NCBI GenBank assembly: GCA_023230665.1
Contig: JALNWY010000041.1
Span: 1 to 20,633 of the forward strand
DNA: 20,633 nt
DNA from: Deltaproteobacteria bacterium
Lineage (GTDB): Bacteria > Desulfobacterota > Desulfomonilia > UBA1062
Reading direction: 5' to 3'
Shown here: positions 1-7,109 of the stretch, piece by piece
Numbering within the stretch: position 1 is the first letter of the stretch
Layout: each line of letters opens with the position of its first letter
The notes under the pieces: model-generated
Seen by the model: the letters and a program-made list of their open reading frames with translations, nothing else
What the model was told of the DNA's origin: nothing
Databases searched by the model: none
Position numbers and translations under genes: made by a program

Positions 1-346
1 TCCACGGATCGGCCTGCAGGTACCCGTCCTCCAGAACGCCCGGTGCCCGAAGCGGTATCCGGATCTCCCGGTGGGGAATCACGTGGACCCGTGGCCCGGG
101 CAGGTCAATGCTCTCATCCAGGACCACCTGCACGGGCCTTGCCACCGGTAGACCATGCCGGGCCAGGAAATCGAGGGCGCCCGGAGTCTGCTGCACGAGC
201 CGGGACACGATCGCCTCTTCGCCCGGCGGGAAAGAGAAGGTGATGCCGGATGACTCCTCCTGCACCAGCTCTGCGGTATCCGCAGGCGACTCTAGGAGAA
301 GCGCAACAAGGAGCGTGATGATAGCCGCGCGGATGCCCTGTTTGAT
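1..346 (-). CDS. Secreted protein of unknown function, N-terminal part only (runs off the window)
   Basis: A minus-strand frame stays open from 346 to the window edge. Read from an ATC codon at 346-344, it gives a textbook signal peptide: a basic start (KQGIR), a hydrophobic core (AAIITLLVALLL), then a polar region after a likely cleavage near SPADTA. The mature part seen (about 85 residues) is rich in Pro, Val and Arg, for example FSFPPGEEAIVSRL and VHVIPHREIRIPLRAPG. I do not recognise the family. A clear Shine-Dalgarno GGGAGG (354-359) lies 7 nt before the ATC. No ATG, GTG or TTG occurs in frame until GTG at codon 28, which would remove the signal peptide. The frame is open upstream into fdhD, so an earlier start cannot be excluded. 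It follows the fdhD stop by 41 nt and is probably the last visible gene of that transcription unit. Confidence 0.6.
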   Translation of the reverse strand, partial: MKQGIRAAIITLLVALLLESPADTAELVQEESSGITFSFPPGEEAIVSRLVQQTPGALDFLARHGLPVARPVQVVLDESIDLPGPRVHVIPHREIRIPLRAPGVLEDGYLQADPW

Positions 347-353
347 GCCTGTT

Positions 354-359
354 CCTCCC
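354..359 (-). promoter_or_regulatory. Ribosome binding site pointing to an ATC start
   Basis: GGGAGG on the minus strand ends 7 nt before the ATC at 346-344. It is the only good Shine-Dalgarno between the fdhD stop and the signal-peptide-coding region, so it marks the likely start even though the codon is not standard. Confidence 0.5.
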
Positions 360-387
360 GGTAATCGTAAAAAAAAGACCGCGCTGT

Positions 388-1206
388 CTAGCCTTGGGGG
401 CCGGGAAAGGAGCCGCCTCCGGCAGGGGTGTTTCCCGGCACGAGTCCGGCTATGCGTTCGGGATGGGAGTAGACGCAGAAACTGTCCTGCTTTACGCGGC
501 CCACCAGGGTCAGCCCCGCCCTCTGCGCGGTCTCGGCACCCTGCAGCGTAACGGCCGCCTTGCTGATCACTATGGGTATGCCCGCGTTGGCCGCCTTGGT
601 GATCATGCCCGAGGGCTGTCTCCCCGTGCATCCGAGCACGCACCCGGACAGATCGATCCCGTTGAGCAGGGCGTGGCCGATCACCTTGTCCACGGTGTTG
701 TGCCTGCCGATGTCGCTGCTCTTGGCTACGAGCTCGCCCTGAGAGAAAAGAACCGAGCAGTGCGCGCCGCCTGTGCGCTCCCAGAGCTTGGAGACGATGT
801 TGGAGATCACGATGGAGATGAGGTCCCGGTCTATCACCAGCGAACTCTTCACGGGCGACATGAGGGTGCCCGATGTGGGGCCGCCGCATGACTCGATGAT
901 GCCGTGCAGGGAACCGGACCGTTCCGTCGCCGTCACCTGGACCGTGAGCCCCTGGACCCGGGCGTCCCGGATCTCTCCTGCAAGGCCCTCGCTGACCACG
1001 AACCCCGCGCCCAGCTCCCGGAGCTGGACAGGTGAGGCCACGAGGGTACAGATGGGCCTGTTGTTCAGGAGAATGACCACCACCTCTTCGGTGCAGGCCT
1101 CCTGCTCCGTTTCCCGGACGACCCCTCCCTCGGACGACCAGCAGCGTATCATACCCACTGTGCCGGTAAGATCCTCATTCCATGTCATAGGAGGATCATA
1201 TACCAT
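388..1206 (-). CDS. fdhD: Formate dehydrogenase accessory sulfurtransferase FdhD
   Basis: FdhD carries sulfur from the cysteine desulfurase IscS to the molybdenum/tungsten-bisPGD cofactor of formate dehydrogenases in the cytoplasm. The 272-residue protein has the family signatures: TGGAHCSVLF (145-154), DIGRHNTVDKVIGHAL (165-180), CTGRQPSGMITKAANAGIPIVISKAA (in 193-218) and a C-terminal GLTLVGRV. Length is normal for the family. The usual CGxCG-type cysteine pair is altered: the loop reads ESCGGPTSG, so only Cys107 remains and the second cysteine position is Pro. The ATG at 1206 has only a weak upstream AGAAGA; a second ATG at 1188 is possible but has no better site. No formate dehydrogenase structural gene is in the window, so its client lies elsewhere. 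It follows rlmB by 37 nt in the same direction. Confidence 0.95.
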   Translation of the reverse strand: MVYDPPMTWNEDLTGTVGMIRCWSSEGGVVRETEQEACTEEVVVILLNNRPICTLVASPVQLRELGAGFVVSEGLAGEIRDARVQGLTVQVTATERSGSLHGIIESCGGPTSGTLMSPVKSSLVIDRDLISIVISNIVSKLWERTGGAHCSVLFSQGELVAKSSDIGRHNTVDKVIGHALLNGIDLSGCVLGCTGRQPSGMITKAANAGIPIVISKAAVTLQGAETAQRAGLTLVGRVKQDSFCVYSHPERIAGLVPGNTPAGGGSFPGPQG

Positions 1207-1243
1207 GAAAATCTTCTGGGCTCAATCCAAGTGTGCGCTCATC

Positions 1244-1939
1244 TCAAGCCTTTTTTCTGACCACGAGCTCGTACAGCGCGATGCCTGCGCTCTGGGACAC
1301 ATTGAGTGAGTTGAAGGAGCCCTTCATCGGGATGTGTGCCACGATATCCGCCTCTTTTCCCATGCCGGCACGGATCCCCACATCCTCTCCGCCCAGGACG
1401 ACGGCAAGCCGGTCATATGACGGGACTTCCGATAGGGGCACAGGCCCTTGGGCATCGAGGCCCACGACCCAGAACCCCTCTTTCTTGAGCTCCTTGGTCG
1501 CGGCCCTCAGGTTCTTGACCCGGGCGATGGACGCGTGCTCGGCCGCTCCGGCAGAGGCCTTGATCACGGCAGGGGTCACGTGGGCGGCCCTGTCTTCCGG
1601 GATGACGATCCCGGCTTCGGCAAGGGCATAGGCGGTGCGGATAATGGCCCCGGTGTTCTGGGGATCTTCGATGGAGTCCAGGAGGACCACGACCTTTTTC
1701 TGCATCAGGTCCTTGATGGGCGTATAGCGGTAGGGCGACACGCGCGCCACCACCCCCTGGTGAAAGGTTGTGCGGGAGATGTGGTCGAGCTCTTTCCGTG
1801 ACAGAGTGATGACACGGATCTTTCCGGCTGAACGGGCTATTTCGTCATAGTTCTGCCGCGCGGTCAGGATCTCGTAGAAGGTTCTCCTGCCGGCGGCCAG
1901 GGCCTCCATTACCGGGTTCTTTCCATAGATGACTTCCAA
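1244..1939 (-). CDS. rlmB: 23S rRNA 2'-O-ribose methyltransferase RlmB (TrmH/SpoU family)
   Basis: This SAM-dependent methyltransferase of the SPOUT (knotted) class modifies 23S rRNA guanosine 2251 (E. coli numbering). It has the N-terminal substrate-binding start YGKNPVMEAL and all three SpoU motifs: motif 1 DPQNTGAIIRTA (92-103), motif 2 LGGEDVGIR (182-190, usually LGSEGxGIR) and motif 3 IPMKGSFNSLNVS (203-215). The length of 231 residues matches the family. The start is TTG at 1939-1937, chosen because AGGAG lies 6 nt upstream and the protein then begins with the expected EVIYGKNPV. It is a housekeeping gene placed between nitroreductase and fdhD with gaps of 39 and 37 nt, so it probably shares a transcript with them. 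Another TrmH-family target is possible, but RlmB is the best fit. Confidence 0.93.
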   Translation of the reverse strand: MEVIYGKNPVMEALAAGRRTFYEILTARQNYDEIARSAGKIRVITLSRKELDHISRTTFHQGVVARVSPYRYTPIKDLMQKKVVVLLDSIEDPQNTGAIIRTAYALAEAGIVIPEDRAAHVTPAVIKASAGAAEHASIARVKNLRAATKELKKEGFWVVGLDAQGPVPLSEVPSYDRLAVVLGGEDVGIRAGMGKEADIVAHIPMKGSFNSLNVSQSAGIALYELVVRKKA

Positions 1940-1945
1940 TCTTCA

Positions 1946-1950
1946 CTCCT
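1946..1950 (-). promoter_or_regulatory. Ribosome binding site for rlmB, sets a TTG start
   Basis: AGGAG on the minus strand lies 6 nt before TTG at 1939. No ATG is available near the conserved N-terminus, so this site supports TTG initiation. Confidence 0.75.
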
Positions 1951-1978
1951 TAATAAGGCCTTTGTTCCCATGCCTTCT

Positions 1979-2836
1979 TCATGATTCGAAAACCCAGCTC
2001 ACCCGGTACTCCAGGGGCTCGGGCATCTTGATCCCGGGGGGGTGCTCCTGTTTCCTCCAGCCACCGGATATGCCGAGGCAGGAAGCGGTCGACGCGAAGT
2101 GGAACATGGCGATGCCCATGTCGATGCACTGGAGGTCCACCTGGGAAAAGAGCGTGCGGTATCCGGGGGTCCGGGAGAGGAAGAAATGGACGCCCGCCTC
2201 CGTGACCACGACCCGCCAGGGCTGCCGGTTGGACGCTGACGGTGCGAGACGCACCATCTCCAGGGCTTCGCCATACGCGCCGGCCTCTGCCGGATCGAGG
2301 GAGGTCGAGAAGTCGTCGCGGAAAAAGAGCTCGGCAAAGGGTTTCCGGTTTCTCGAACCTGCGCCCATGACAAAGAGGGAATCCAGGATGGAGCGTTTCC
2401 CGGCAATGTACCCCACCGGGCTCACGGCCGGTATGACCTCGTCCGGGGCCAGGTCCACGGCCCTGCCGTAGTAGTCCCGGCTGAAGGTCCCTCCCATCCA
2501 GCAGGTGCCCAGCCCCAGCCTGGTGCAGAAGAGGATGACGGACTCAAAGGAATAGCCGAAATCCTCCCATGCGGCGGGAGACGGCCGTACGGCTCCCACC
2601 AGGGTATGCCGCGCGCCTCTGATCACCCCGTAGGTGCCGGGGGTGCGGGTTTTCTCAGGCAGGGACGAGTCCACGAGCCGGAAGCGCAGCGCGCTGCCGA
2701 AGGGCGGGGCATCCAGCGAGGCGATAAAACCCTGTATCCGGTCCTTGAGGTCGCCCGGGATATGCTCCCGTCGGTAGCTCCTCCACGACTTCCGCCGCCG
2801 GATGAGCTCGGTCACCGGCTCCGTATCATAGGTCAT
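1979..2836 (-). CDS. Nitroreductase family protein, TM1586-like (FMN-dependent oxidoreductase fold)
   Basis: A 285-residue protein of the putative nitroreductase type related to Thermotoga TM1586, in which one chain holds two half-domains related to the FMN-binding nitroreductase fold. Visible marks are the N-terminal VTELIRRRKSWRSYR, the central SFESVILFCTRLGLGTCWMGGTF and the FMN-site-like RLAPSASNRQPWRVVV in the second half, followed by CIDMGIAMFHF. These flavoproteins reduce nitro compounds, quinones or flavins with NAD(P)H; the real substrate here is unknown. I chose ATG at 2836 over the upstream ATG at 2860 because GAGGAGG lies 9 nt before it, and the upstream ATG has no ribosome binding site. 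It lies 52 nt after the SDR gene and 39 nt before rlmB, probably in the same operon. It could supply or drain reducing power for the upstream pathway genes, which is inference. Confidence 0.87.
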   Translation of the reverse strand: MTYDTEPVTELIRRRKSWRSYRREHIPGDLKDRIQGFIASLDAPPFGSALRFRLVDSSLPEKTRTPGTYGVIRGARHTLVGAVRPSPAAWEDFGYSFESVILFCTRLGLGTCWMGGTFSRDYYGRAVDLAPDEVIPAVSPVGYIAGKRSILDSLFVMGAGSRNRKPFAELFFRDDFSTSLDPAEAGAYGEALEMVRLAPSASNRQPWRVVVTEAGVHFFLSRTPGYRTLFSQVDLQCIDMGIAMFHFASTASCLGISGGWRKQEHPPGIKMPEPLEYRVSWVFES

Positions 2837-2845
2837 CAAAGGGTC

Positions 2846-2852
2846 CCTCCTC
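2846..2852 (-). promoter_or_regulatory. Ribosome binding site for the nitroreductase gene
   Basis: GAGGAGG on the minus strand, 9 nt before ATG at 2836. It decides for the second ATG over the one at 2860. Confidence 0.75.
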
Positions 2853-2888
2853 GTTTTCATGATACTACTATACTAACGGCAAAGATAT

Positions 2889-3869
2889 TTACTCATAGCG
2901 AAGATAGTCATCCACCCAGGCGCGGATCTCCGCAAGGGCCTGTTCGTAGGAGACATGCGTGTCCCACCCCAGCTCGGTCCTTGCCTTTGTGGTGTCCACA
3001 TCGTTGTCCCTGCCCATGATCGCGGCAGTGAGCCTCGTGATGGGCGGGCGGATGTTCAGCGGGGTCAGTATCTTCTCGGAGAGTGCGCCGAGCGTCCAGG
3101 CAAGCGAGAAAGGGATGCTGAACCCGGGCCGCTTCCCCATCATGGCGCCCAGGTCGGTCAGATAGCGCTTCCAGGTCACGTCCCAGTCGTCGCGCAGGTG
3201 GTAGGTGTTGCCCACTGCTCTCGGCCGGGTGCCGGCCAGGACCAGGCCGCTTACGAGATTGTCCACGTAGACGAGGCTGGCGCTGTAGCGGCCGTGGTCC
3301 AGGAGGGGGACGAACAGTCCCTTAAACCTGTCCACGATGTCCCTGACCCAGACGCTCCCCGGGCCGGTGACGTTTGCGGGCCTCACGATGACGGCATTCA
3401 CCAGGCCCTGGTCGTGGAAGGACCGCACGATCCGCTCGGCCTCCAGCTTTGCGTCGTTGTACGGGACCCCGGACATGCATGCCTCGTCGCTCTCCCTCAT
3501 CCCCTTGAGGTGTCTGCCGAGCCCGCATGCCGCGATCGAGCTCACGTACACGAAGCGCGCGCCCTTTTCCCTACTCTCTTCCAGGAGATTCCGGGTGCCG
3601 TCGAGAATGGGCCTGTAGAAGGCCTGCCTGGAGCCCCAGTCCGTTACCCTGGCCGCGAGGTGGAACACGAGATCGATCCCTTTTAAGAGACCTTTCAGGC
3701 TCTGCGGCTCGTCCAGGTTCCCCCGGCGGATGTCGGTCGTATAATCTCTGATATGGCCGGCCGGCTCCCCCGGCAGGATCAGTGACCGTACCTCCATGCC
3801 CTGGCGGGCGAGCTCTCTGACCAGTCGCGATCCGATGAAACCCGTGGCGCCGGTGACCAGCGCTTTCAT
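2889..3869 (-). CDS. NAD-dependent epimerase/dehydratase, extended SDR (3beta-HSD-like)
   Basis: An extended short-chain dehydrogenase of 326 residues. The N-terminal Rossmann motif TGATGFIG is at 6-13, the strand-4 motif is VFHLAA (68-73), and the catalytic set is Ser110/111 (YVSSIAACG), Tyr137 and Lys141 (YNDAK), followed by the usual VIVRPANVTGPG. This pattern is typical of NAD(P)-dependent sugar epimerases, dihydroflavonol reductases and 3beta-hydroxysteroid dehydrogenase-like enzymes; the substrate cannot be told. Its ATG at 3869 overlaps the stop of the alcohol dehydrogenase gene by 4 nt (ATGA), which indicates translational coupling. With that enzyme it makes a pair of dehydrogenases downstream of the ThDP enzyme. 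The C-terminus (WVDDYLRYE) is complete. Confidence 0.9.
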   Translation of the reverse strand: MKALVTGATGFIGSRLVRELARQGMEVRSLILPGEPAGHIRDYTTDIRRGNLDEPQSLKGLLKGIDLVFHLAARVTDWGSRQAFYRPILDGTRNLLEESREKGARFVYVSSIAACGLGRHLKGMRESDEACMSGVPYNDAKLEAERIVRSFHDQGLVNAVIVRPANVTGPGSVWVRDIVDRFKGLFVPLLDHGRYSASLVYVDNLVSGLVLAGTRPRAVGNTYHLRDDWDVTWKRYLTDLGAMMGKRPGFSIPFSLAWTLGALSEKILTPLNIRPPITRLTAAIMGRDNDVDTTKARTELGWDTHVSYEQALAEIRAWVDDYLRYE

Positions 3870-5104
3870 GCCCCTGCCTCCTGTCTGCCGGAGAACCTGA
3901 CCAGGGTCTTGACGGCCTTGCTGCGGGACTTGGCGAGATTGGTCTCGATCATCCGGGGGAACTGCTCCAGGGTGAAGGTATGGGTGACCATCTCCTCCAG
4001 TGAGACCCTTTTCGACCGGGCAAGCTCGACAGCCAGCTCAAAGACGTGCACCATCCGTCCGTCAACCGGCATGAACGCAGAAGAGAAAACCCCCTTGAGG
4101 GTCTGCAGCTTGAGCCACAAAGGGGTGAGGTCGAGCTTTACCTCGTGACCGATGCCCACCACCGACAGCACCCCGCCCGAGGCCATTGCCCGCATGCACG
4201 TGTTGATCGTCTCCCTGCTGCCCACGGTGTCAAAGGCCCGTGCGAAGCCGCCCATGAGGATGTCCTGCCCGAGCATGGGCCGGTAGCGGGCGGCACCTGT
4301 TATCTCCACGGCCCGGCCCAGGATGTCCCCGTCCGTGAATATGTGATCGGCCCCGAATGTTCTGCAGAGCTCGGCATGGAAAGACGAGGGCTCGGACAGG
4401 GTGATGGTGCAGTCCGTATCAAGGGCCTTCAGTGCCTGGACAATGAGGCTGCCGATCACCCCGCCGCCTATCACCAGCACGTGCTCGCCCTTGTTCGGCT
4501 TGTTGTCCAGCACAGCCTGGATGCACACCGCAAGCGGCTCCATCAGGGCTCCCGCCTCGTCGGACACCTCGTCGGGCAGCCTGAACACCTGGCTTCGGTG
4601 AGCCACCAGGTATTCGGCGAATCCGGCACATGTATCCCGGCAGATGCCGGTGAACATGCCCGGCGCGAGGTTCCCCCGGGCAAAGTTCTCGCAGCTTCCC
4701 CATCTGCCTGCGCTGCACGCCGGGCAGGGGGAGTCGATGCCCCGCGCGTGGCAGCTCAGGTGGGGCGATATGGTCACCCGCTCGCCCACCCGGAAGTCCC
4801 CTGCGCCGCTTCCGGCCTCCACGATCTCGCCTGAGAGCTCATGGCCCAAGACGCAGGGGAAAGAGGTGAACGGCGATGCAGAGGGGGAATCCTTGAGGAA
4901 GATGAGGTTCATGTCTGAGCCGCACAGACCGCAGGCCCGGGTCTTGATCTTCACCCACTCGGGCGAGGGCAGGGCCGGCTCCGGGATGTCCACGAGCCTC
5001 ACCGTGGCGAGCGGTCCCTCGTAATAGAGTTTCCGGTTCAGCAGTCCCAGAGCCTTCAGGGAGAGGTACCGGGGTATGGAAACGTTGAACTGGACGGCTT
5101 TCAT
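3866..5104 (-). CDS. Zinc-dependent medium-chain alcohol dehydrogenase
   Basis: A 412-residue MDR-family NAD(P)-dependent dehydrogenase, cytosolic, probably acting on a secondary alcohol, diol or hydroxy-ketone. Catalytic zinc ligands are seen as CGLCGSD (58-64) and GHE (87-89). A structural-zinc-like cysteine set follows, but with an unusual first spacing: Cys118, then Cys127, Cys130 and Cys138. EPLAV is at 189-193 and the nucleotide-binding loop GGGVIG at 213-218. The protein has about 30 extra N-terminal residues before the usual start of the GroES-like domain (PRYLSLKALGLLNRKLYYEG), so it belongs to a less common subgroup, not to a plain ADH or threonine dehydrogenase. It begins 6 nt after the ThDP enzyme gene and overlaps the SDR gene by 4 nt, so these three genes are surely cotranscribed. 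Confidence 0.92.
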   Translation of the reverse strand: MKAVQFNVSIPRYLSLKALGLLNRKLYYEGPLATVRLVDIPEPALPSPEWVKIKTRACGLCGSDMNLIFLKDSPSASPFTSFPCVLGHELSGEIVEAGSGAGDFRVGERVTISPHLSCHARGIDSPCPACSAGRWGSCENFARGNLAPGMFTGICRDTCAGFAEYLVAHRSQVFRLPDEVSDEAGALMEPLAVCIQAVLDNKPNKGEHVLVIGGGVIGSLIVQALKALDTDCTITLSEPSSFHAELCRTFGADHIFTDGDILGRAVEITGAARYRPMLGQDILMGGFARAFDTVGSRETINTCMRAMASGGVLSVVGIGHEVKLDLTPLWLKLQTLKGVFSSAFMPVDGRMVHVFELAVELARSKRVSLEEMVTHTFTLEQFPRMIETNLAKSRSKAVKTLVRFSGRQEAGA

Positions 5105-5110
5105 GGCGCA

Positions 5111-6778
5111 TCACTCCATCTTGAGGCCGTCGATGAACTGCAGGGTCATGGGGCTGATGGCGCAGGTATCGGTCATGACATTGATGCACGCGGGCTTCTC
5201 TGAAGCAAGAGCCCTCCTGATTGCCGGCACAAGGTCGGCGTCCTTGTCCACCAGCTCCCCATAACCGCCCAGGGCCTCAACGACCTTGTCGTACCGGATG
5301 GTCCCCAGCTGGGACCCGATCACCCGCTCTCCTCCGTAGCACAGCTCCTGCCCGTGCTTGATCATGCCCCATGCCTGGTCGTTATTGACGATGCAGAGGA
5401 TGGGAATGCCGTGTCGCACGGCCGTGTCGAACTCCATGGCGTTGAGCCCGAAAGAACCGTCGCCGTTGATGAGCACCACCTGCTTGTCCGGTCTGGCGAG
5501 CTTGGCTGCAAGGGCGAAGGGAATGCCCGTACCCAGGCACCCGAACTGGCCGCCGGCGGACGCATACACCGCGGCCCGCTCTCCGGCCTTGAACCCCACG
5601 GCGCCGTAATACGAGGTGTCGCCCCCGTCAATGATGTAGATGGCGTCGTCGCCTACGGCCTGCCGGGTCAGAGCGATGAGGCGCTGGGGATGGATAGGGT
5701 CTGAAGGGGTGTTCCGGGCCGCCTCTTCTTCGGCGGTCATGGGCAGGTAGGTGTCTCTGAGCACCTTGAGCCACGCATCATGCCGCTTCTCCTCGACGAT
5801 TCGGCCCAGGGCCTTAAGGCTGAGCTTCACGTCCCCCACCAGGCCCACATCCGCGGCCCGGTTGCGGTCGATCTCGGCCGGATTGATGTCCACCCGCACG
5901 AGCTTTGCCTGGGGAAAGACCTGGCCGTACATGAGCAGCCAGTTGAACCGCACCCCCAGGGCGATCACGAGATCGGTCTGGGAAGCGGCCGTGAGCATGG
6001 CCATCATACCGCCGTCCCACAGGGACTGGGGATGGTCGTCAGGGAGCATTCCCCGGGCCGTGTTGATGAGGAAGAAGGGTATTCCGGTCTTTTCCGCAAA
6101 CCGCCTGAAATCCTCCGCGCAGTCCGAGGCCCCCATGCCGCCGCCGCCGATGATGATCGGCCTCTCGGCCCGGTTTATCAGTTCTGCGGCCTTTTCAACA
6201 GCCTCGGTATCCGGCTGGCAGGAGTAGGCAGACATACCTTTTTCAGGCCAGACTACCTTGTCCTCGCTCACCTTCACATTGAGGACATCGGGCGGCAGCT
6301 CCAGAAACACAGGCCCTTTTCTCCCGGTTACGGCCTGTCTGAAGGCGATGGCCAGGAACTCGGGAATACGCCTGGTATCGTGGCAGATACCGCACCATTT
6401 TACCGTGGACTTGATCATGTCGGCCTGCTTCATCTCCTGCAGGGCCCCCTTTTCGCAGTCGCGAACCGGGGCAGTGCCCGAGATGACGACCATGGGAGCG
6501 TTTTCCAGCTGGGCATTCACCACGCCGGTGAGCACATTGGTGAATCCGGGGCCGGCAGTGACGAGGCATACCCCGGGATGTCCCCGGTAAATCGACCAGG
6601 CATGGGCCATCATGGCTGCCGCCTGCTCGTGCCGCACGTCGATCAGCCGAACCTTCTCGTTCAGCAGGCCATCGTAGATCCGGTCGATGTGTCCTCCCGA
6701 GAGCGAGAAGACCACCTCCACCCCTTCCACCTGCTTGAGATACCTTGCCACCAGATGTCCGCCGGAAATGTCTGTCAT
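5111..6778 (-). CDS. ThDP-dependent enzyme, 2-hydroxyacyl-CoA lyase/oxalyl-CoA decarboxylase-like
   Basis: A 555-residue enzyme of the acetolactate synthase/pyruvate oxidase superfamily. It has the N-terminal pyrimidine-binding domain with catalytic Glu51 in RHEQ (49-52), a central domain, and a C-terminal pyrophosphate domain with GDGS (439-442) and NN (465-466). Within the superfamily, LGVRFNWLLMYG (274-285) resembles the GARLNW(I/L)L segment that I know from 2-hydroxyacyl-CoA lyase and oxalyl-CoA decarboxylase. This suggests C-C cleavage or ligation of an acyl-CoA-type substrate giving formyl-CoA and an aldehyde. A plain acetolactate synthase is less likely: no small regulatory subunit or ilv gene is nearby. 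GAGGAGG lies 4-6 nt before the ATG. It is the first gene of the minus-strand operon, followed at 6 nt by an alcohol dehydrogenase. Superfamily assignment is sure; the substrate is inference. Confidence 0.9.
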   Translation of the reverse strand: MTDISGGHLVARYLKQVEGVEVVFSLSGGHIDRIYDGLLNEKVRLIDVRHEQAAAMMAHAWSIYRGHPGVCLVTAGPGFTNVLTGVVNAQLENAPMVVISGTAPVRDCEKGALQEMKQADMIKSTVKWCGICHDTRRIPEFLAIAFRQAVTGRKGPVFLELPPDVLNVKVSEDKVVWPEKGMSAYSCQPDTEAVEKAAELINRAERPIIIGGGGMGASDCAEDFRRFAEKTGIPFFLINTARGMLPDDHPQSLWDGGMMAMLTAASQTDLVIALGVRFNWLLMYGQVFPQAKLVRVDINPAEIDRNRAADVGLVGDVKLSLKALGRIVEEKRHDAWLKVLRDTYLPMTAEEEAARNTPSDPIHPQRLIALTRQAVGDDAIYIIDGGDTSYYGAVGFKAGERAAVYASAGGQFGCLGTGIPFALAAKLARPDKQVVLINGDGSFGLNAMEFDTAVRHGIPILCIVNNDQAWGMIKHGQELCYGGERVIGSQLGTIRYDKVVEALGGYGELVDKDADLVPAIRRALASEKPACINVMTDTCAISPMTLQFIDGLKME

Positions 6779-6923
6779 AACCCCTCCTCTTCACATTCTT
6801 CGTTTTTTTATCCCTTGTTGGTGGTCTGAACGCTCAGAAGGCTATCCACAAGGAGAATGAGCACGGTGCATAGACATAAGGAAAGGAAGCTCAGGCTCGC
6901 TTTCACCCCACCCTTTTCATTCA

Positions 6924-6945
6924 CCCCGATTGCATGGCATCGGGG
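6924..6945 (-). other. Perfect hairpin in the leader of the ThDP-enzyme operon
   Basis: CCCCGAT (6924-6930) and ATCGGGG (6939-6945) form a 7-bp perfect stem with an 8-nt loop. It lies in the predicted 5' untranslated leader, about 30-50 nt after the predicted start and 146 nt before the ATG at 6778. No T-run follows on either strand, so it is not an ordinary terminator. It may be a protein-binding dyad or an mRNA-stabilising structure. Confidence 0.45.
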
Positions 6946-6980
6946 GCGAGACAATATGCTGTCTAAAATACACGAGGAAA

Positions 6981-7009
6981 ATAATATGAGCAATGATCTG
7001 CATAGTCAA
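6981..7009 (-). promoter_or_regulatory. Predicted sigma70-type promoter of the minus-strand ThDP-enzyme operon
   Basis: On the minus strand, TTGACT (7009-7004) and TATTAT (6986-6981) are separated by exactly 17 nt; each hexamer matches the consensus at 5 of 6 positions. Transcription would start near 6974 and give a leader of about 195 nt. A second overlapping TTGACT lies 5 bp upstream. This is the strongest promoter-like sequence I see in the window. Confidence 0.65.
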
Positions 7010-7020
7010 GTCAAAACATG

Positions 7021-7033
7021 ATGAATTATTCAT
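7021..7033. promoter_or_regulatory. Palindrome between two divergent promoters, candidate operator
   Basis: ATGAAT-T-ATTCAT is a perfect 13-bp palindrome. It lies 11 bp upstream of the leftward -35 box and 2 bp upstream of the rightward -35 box, where a single bound regulator could control both directions. Confidence 0.4.
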
Positions 7034-7035
7034 GT

Positions 7036-7064
7036 TTGATTTGGTGCCTGTTTTCTGCGATACT
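7036..7064 (+). promoter_or_regulatory. Predicted promoter of the TetR-family gene
   Basis: TTGATT (7036-7041) and GATACT (7059-7064) are separated by 17 nt and match the consensus at 4 of 6 positions each. Transcription would begin near 7071, leaving about 118 nt before the ATG at 7189. It lies back to back with the leftward promoter. Confidence 0.4.
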
Positions 7065-7109
7065 GATGTCCGAAAATAATGGGTACTTCTAAAAATACGC
7101 TTCTCAGCA

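Noticed and set aside
2955..4834. Plus-strand frames at 2955-3686 and 4046-4834
   Set aside because: They mirror the SDR and alcohol dehydrogenase genes, whose active-site motifs are intact on the minus strand.
5111..6778. Annotation of the ThDP enzyme as biosynthetic acetolactate synthase (IlvB)
   Set aside because: No IlvN-type small subunit or branched-chain amino acid gene is nearby, and the RFNWLL segment points to the 2-hydroxyacyl-CoA lyase/oxalyl-CoA decarboxylase side of the superfamily.
5780..6829. Plus-strand open frame of 349 codons
   Set aside because: It is antisense to the ThDP enzyme gene, has no recognisable domain, and its end runs through the predicted leader of that gene.
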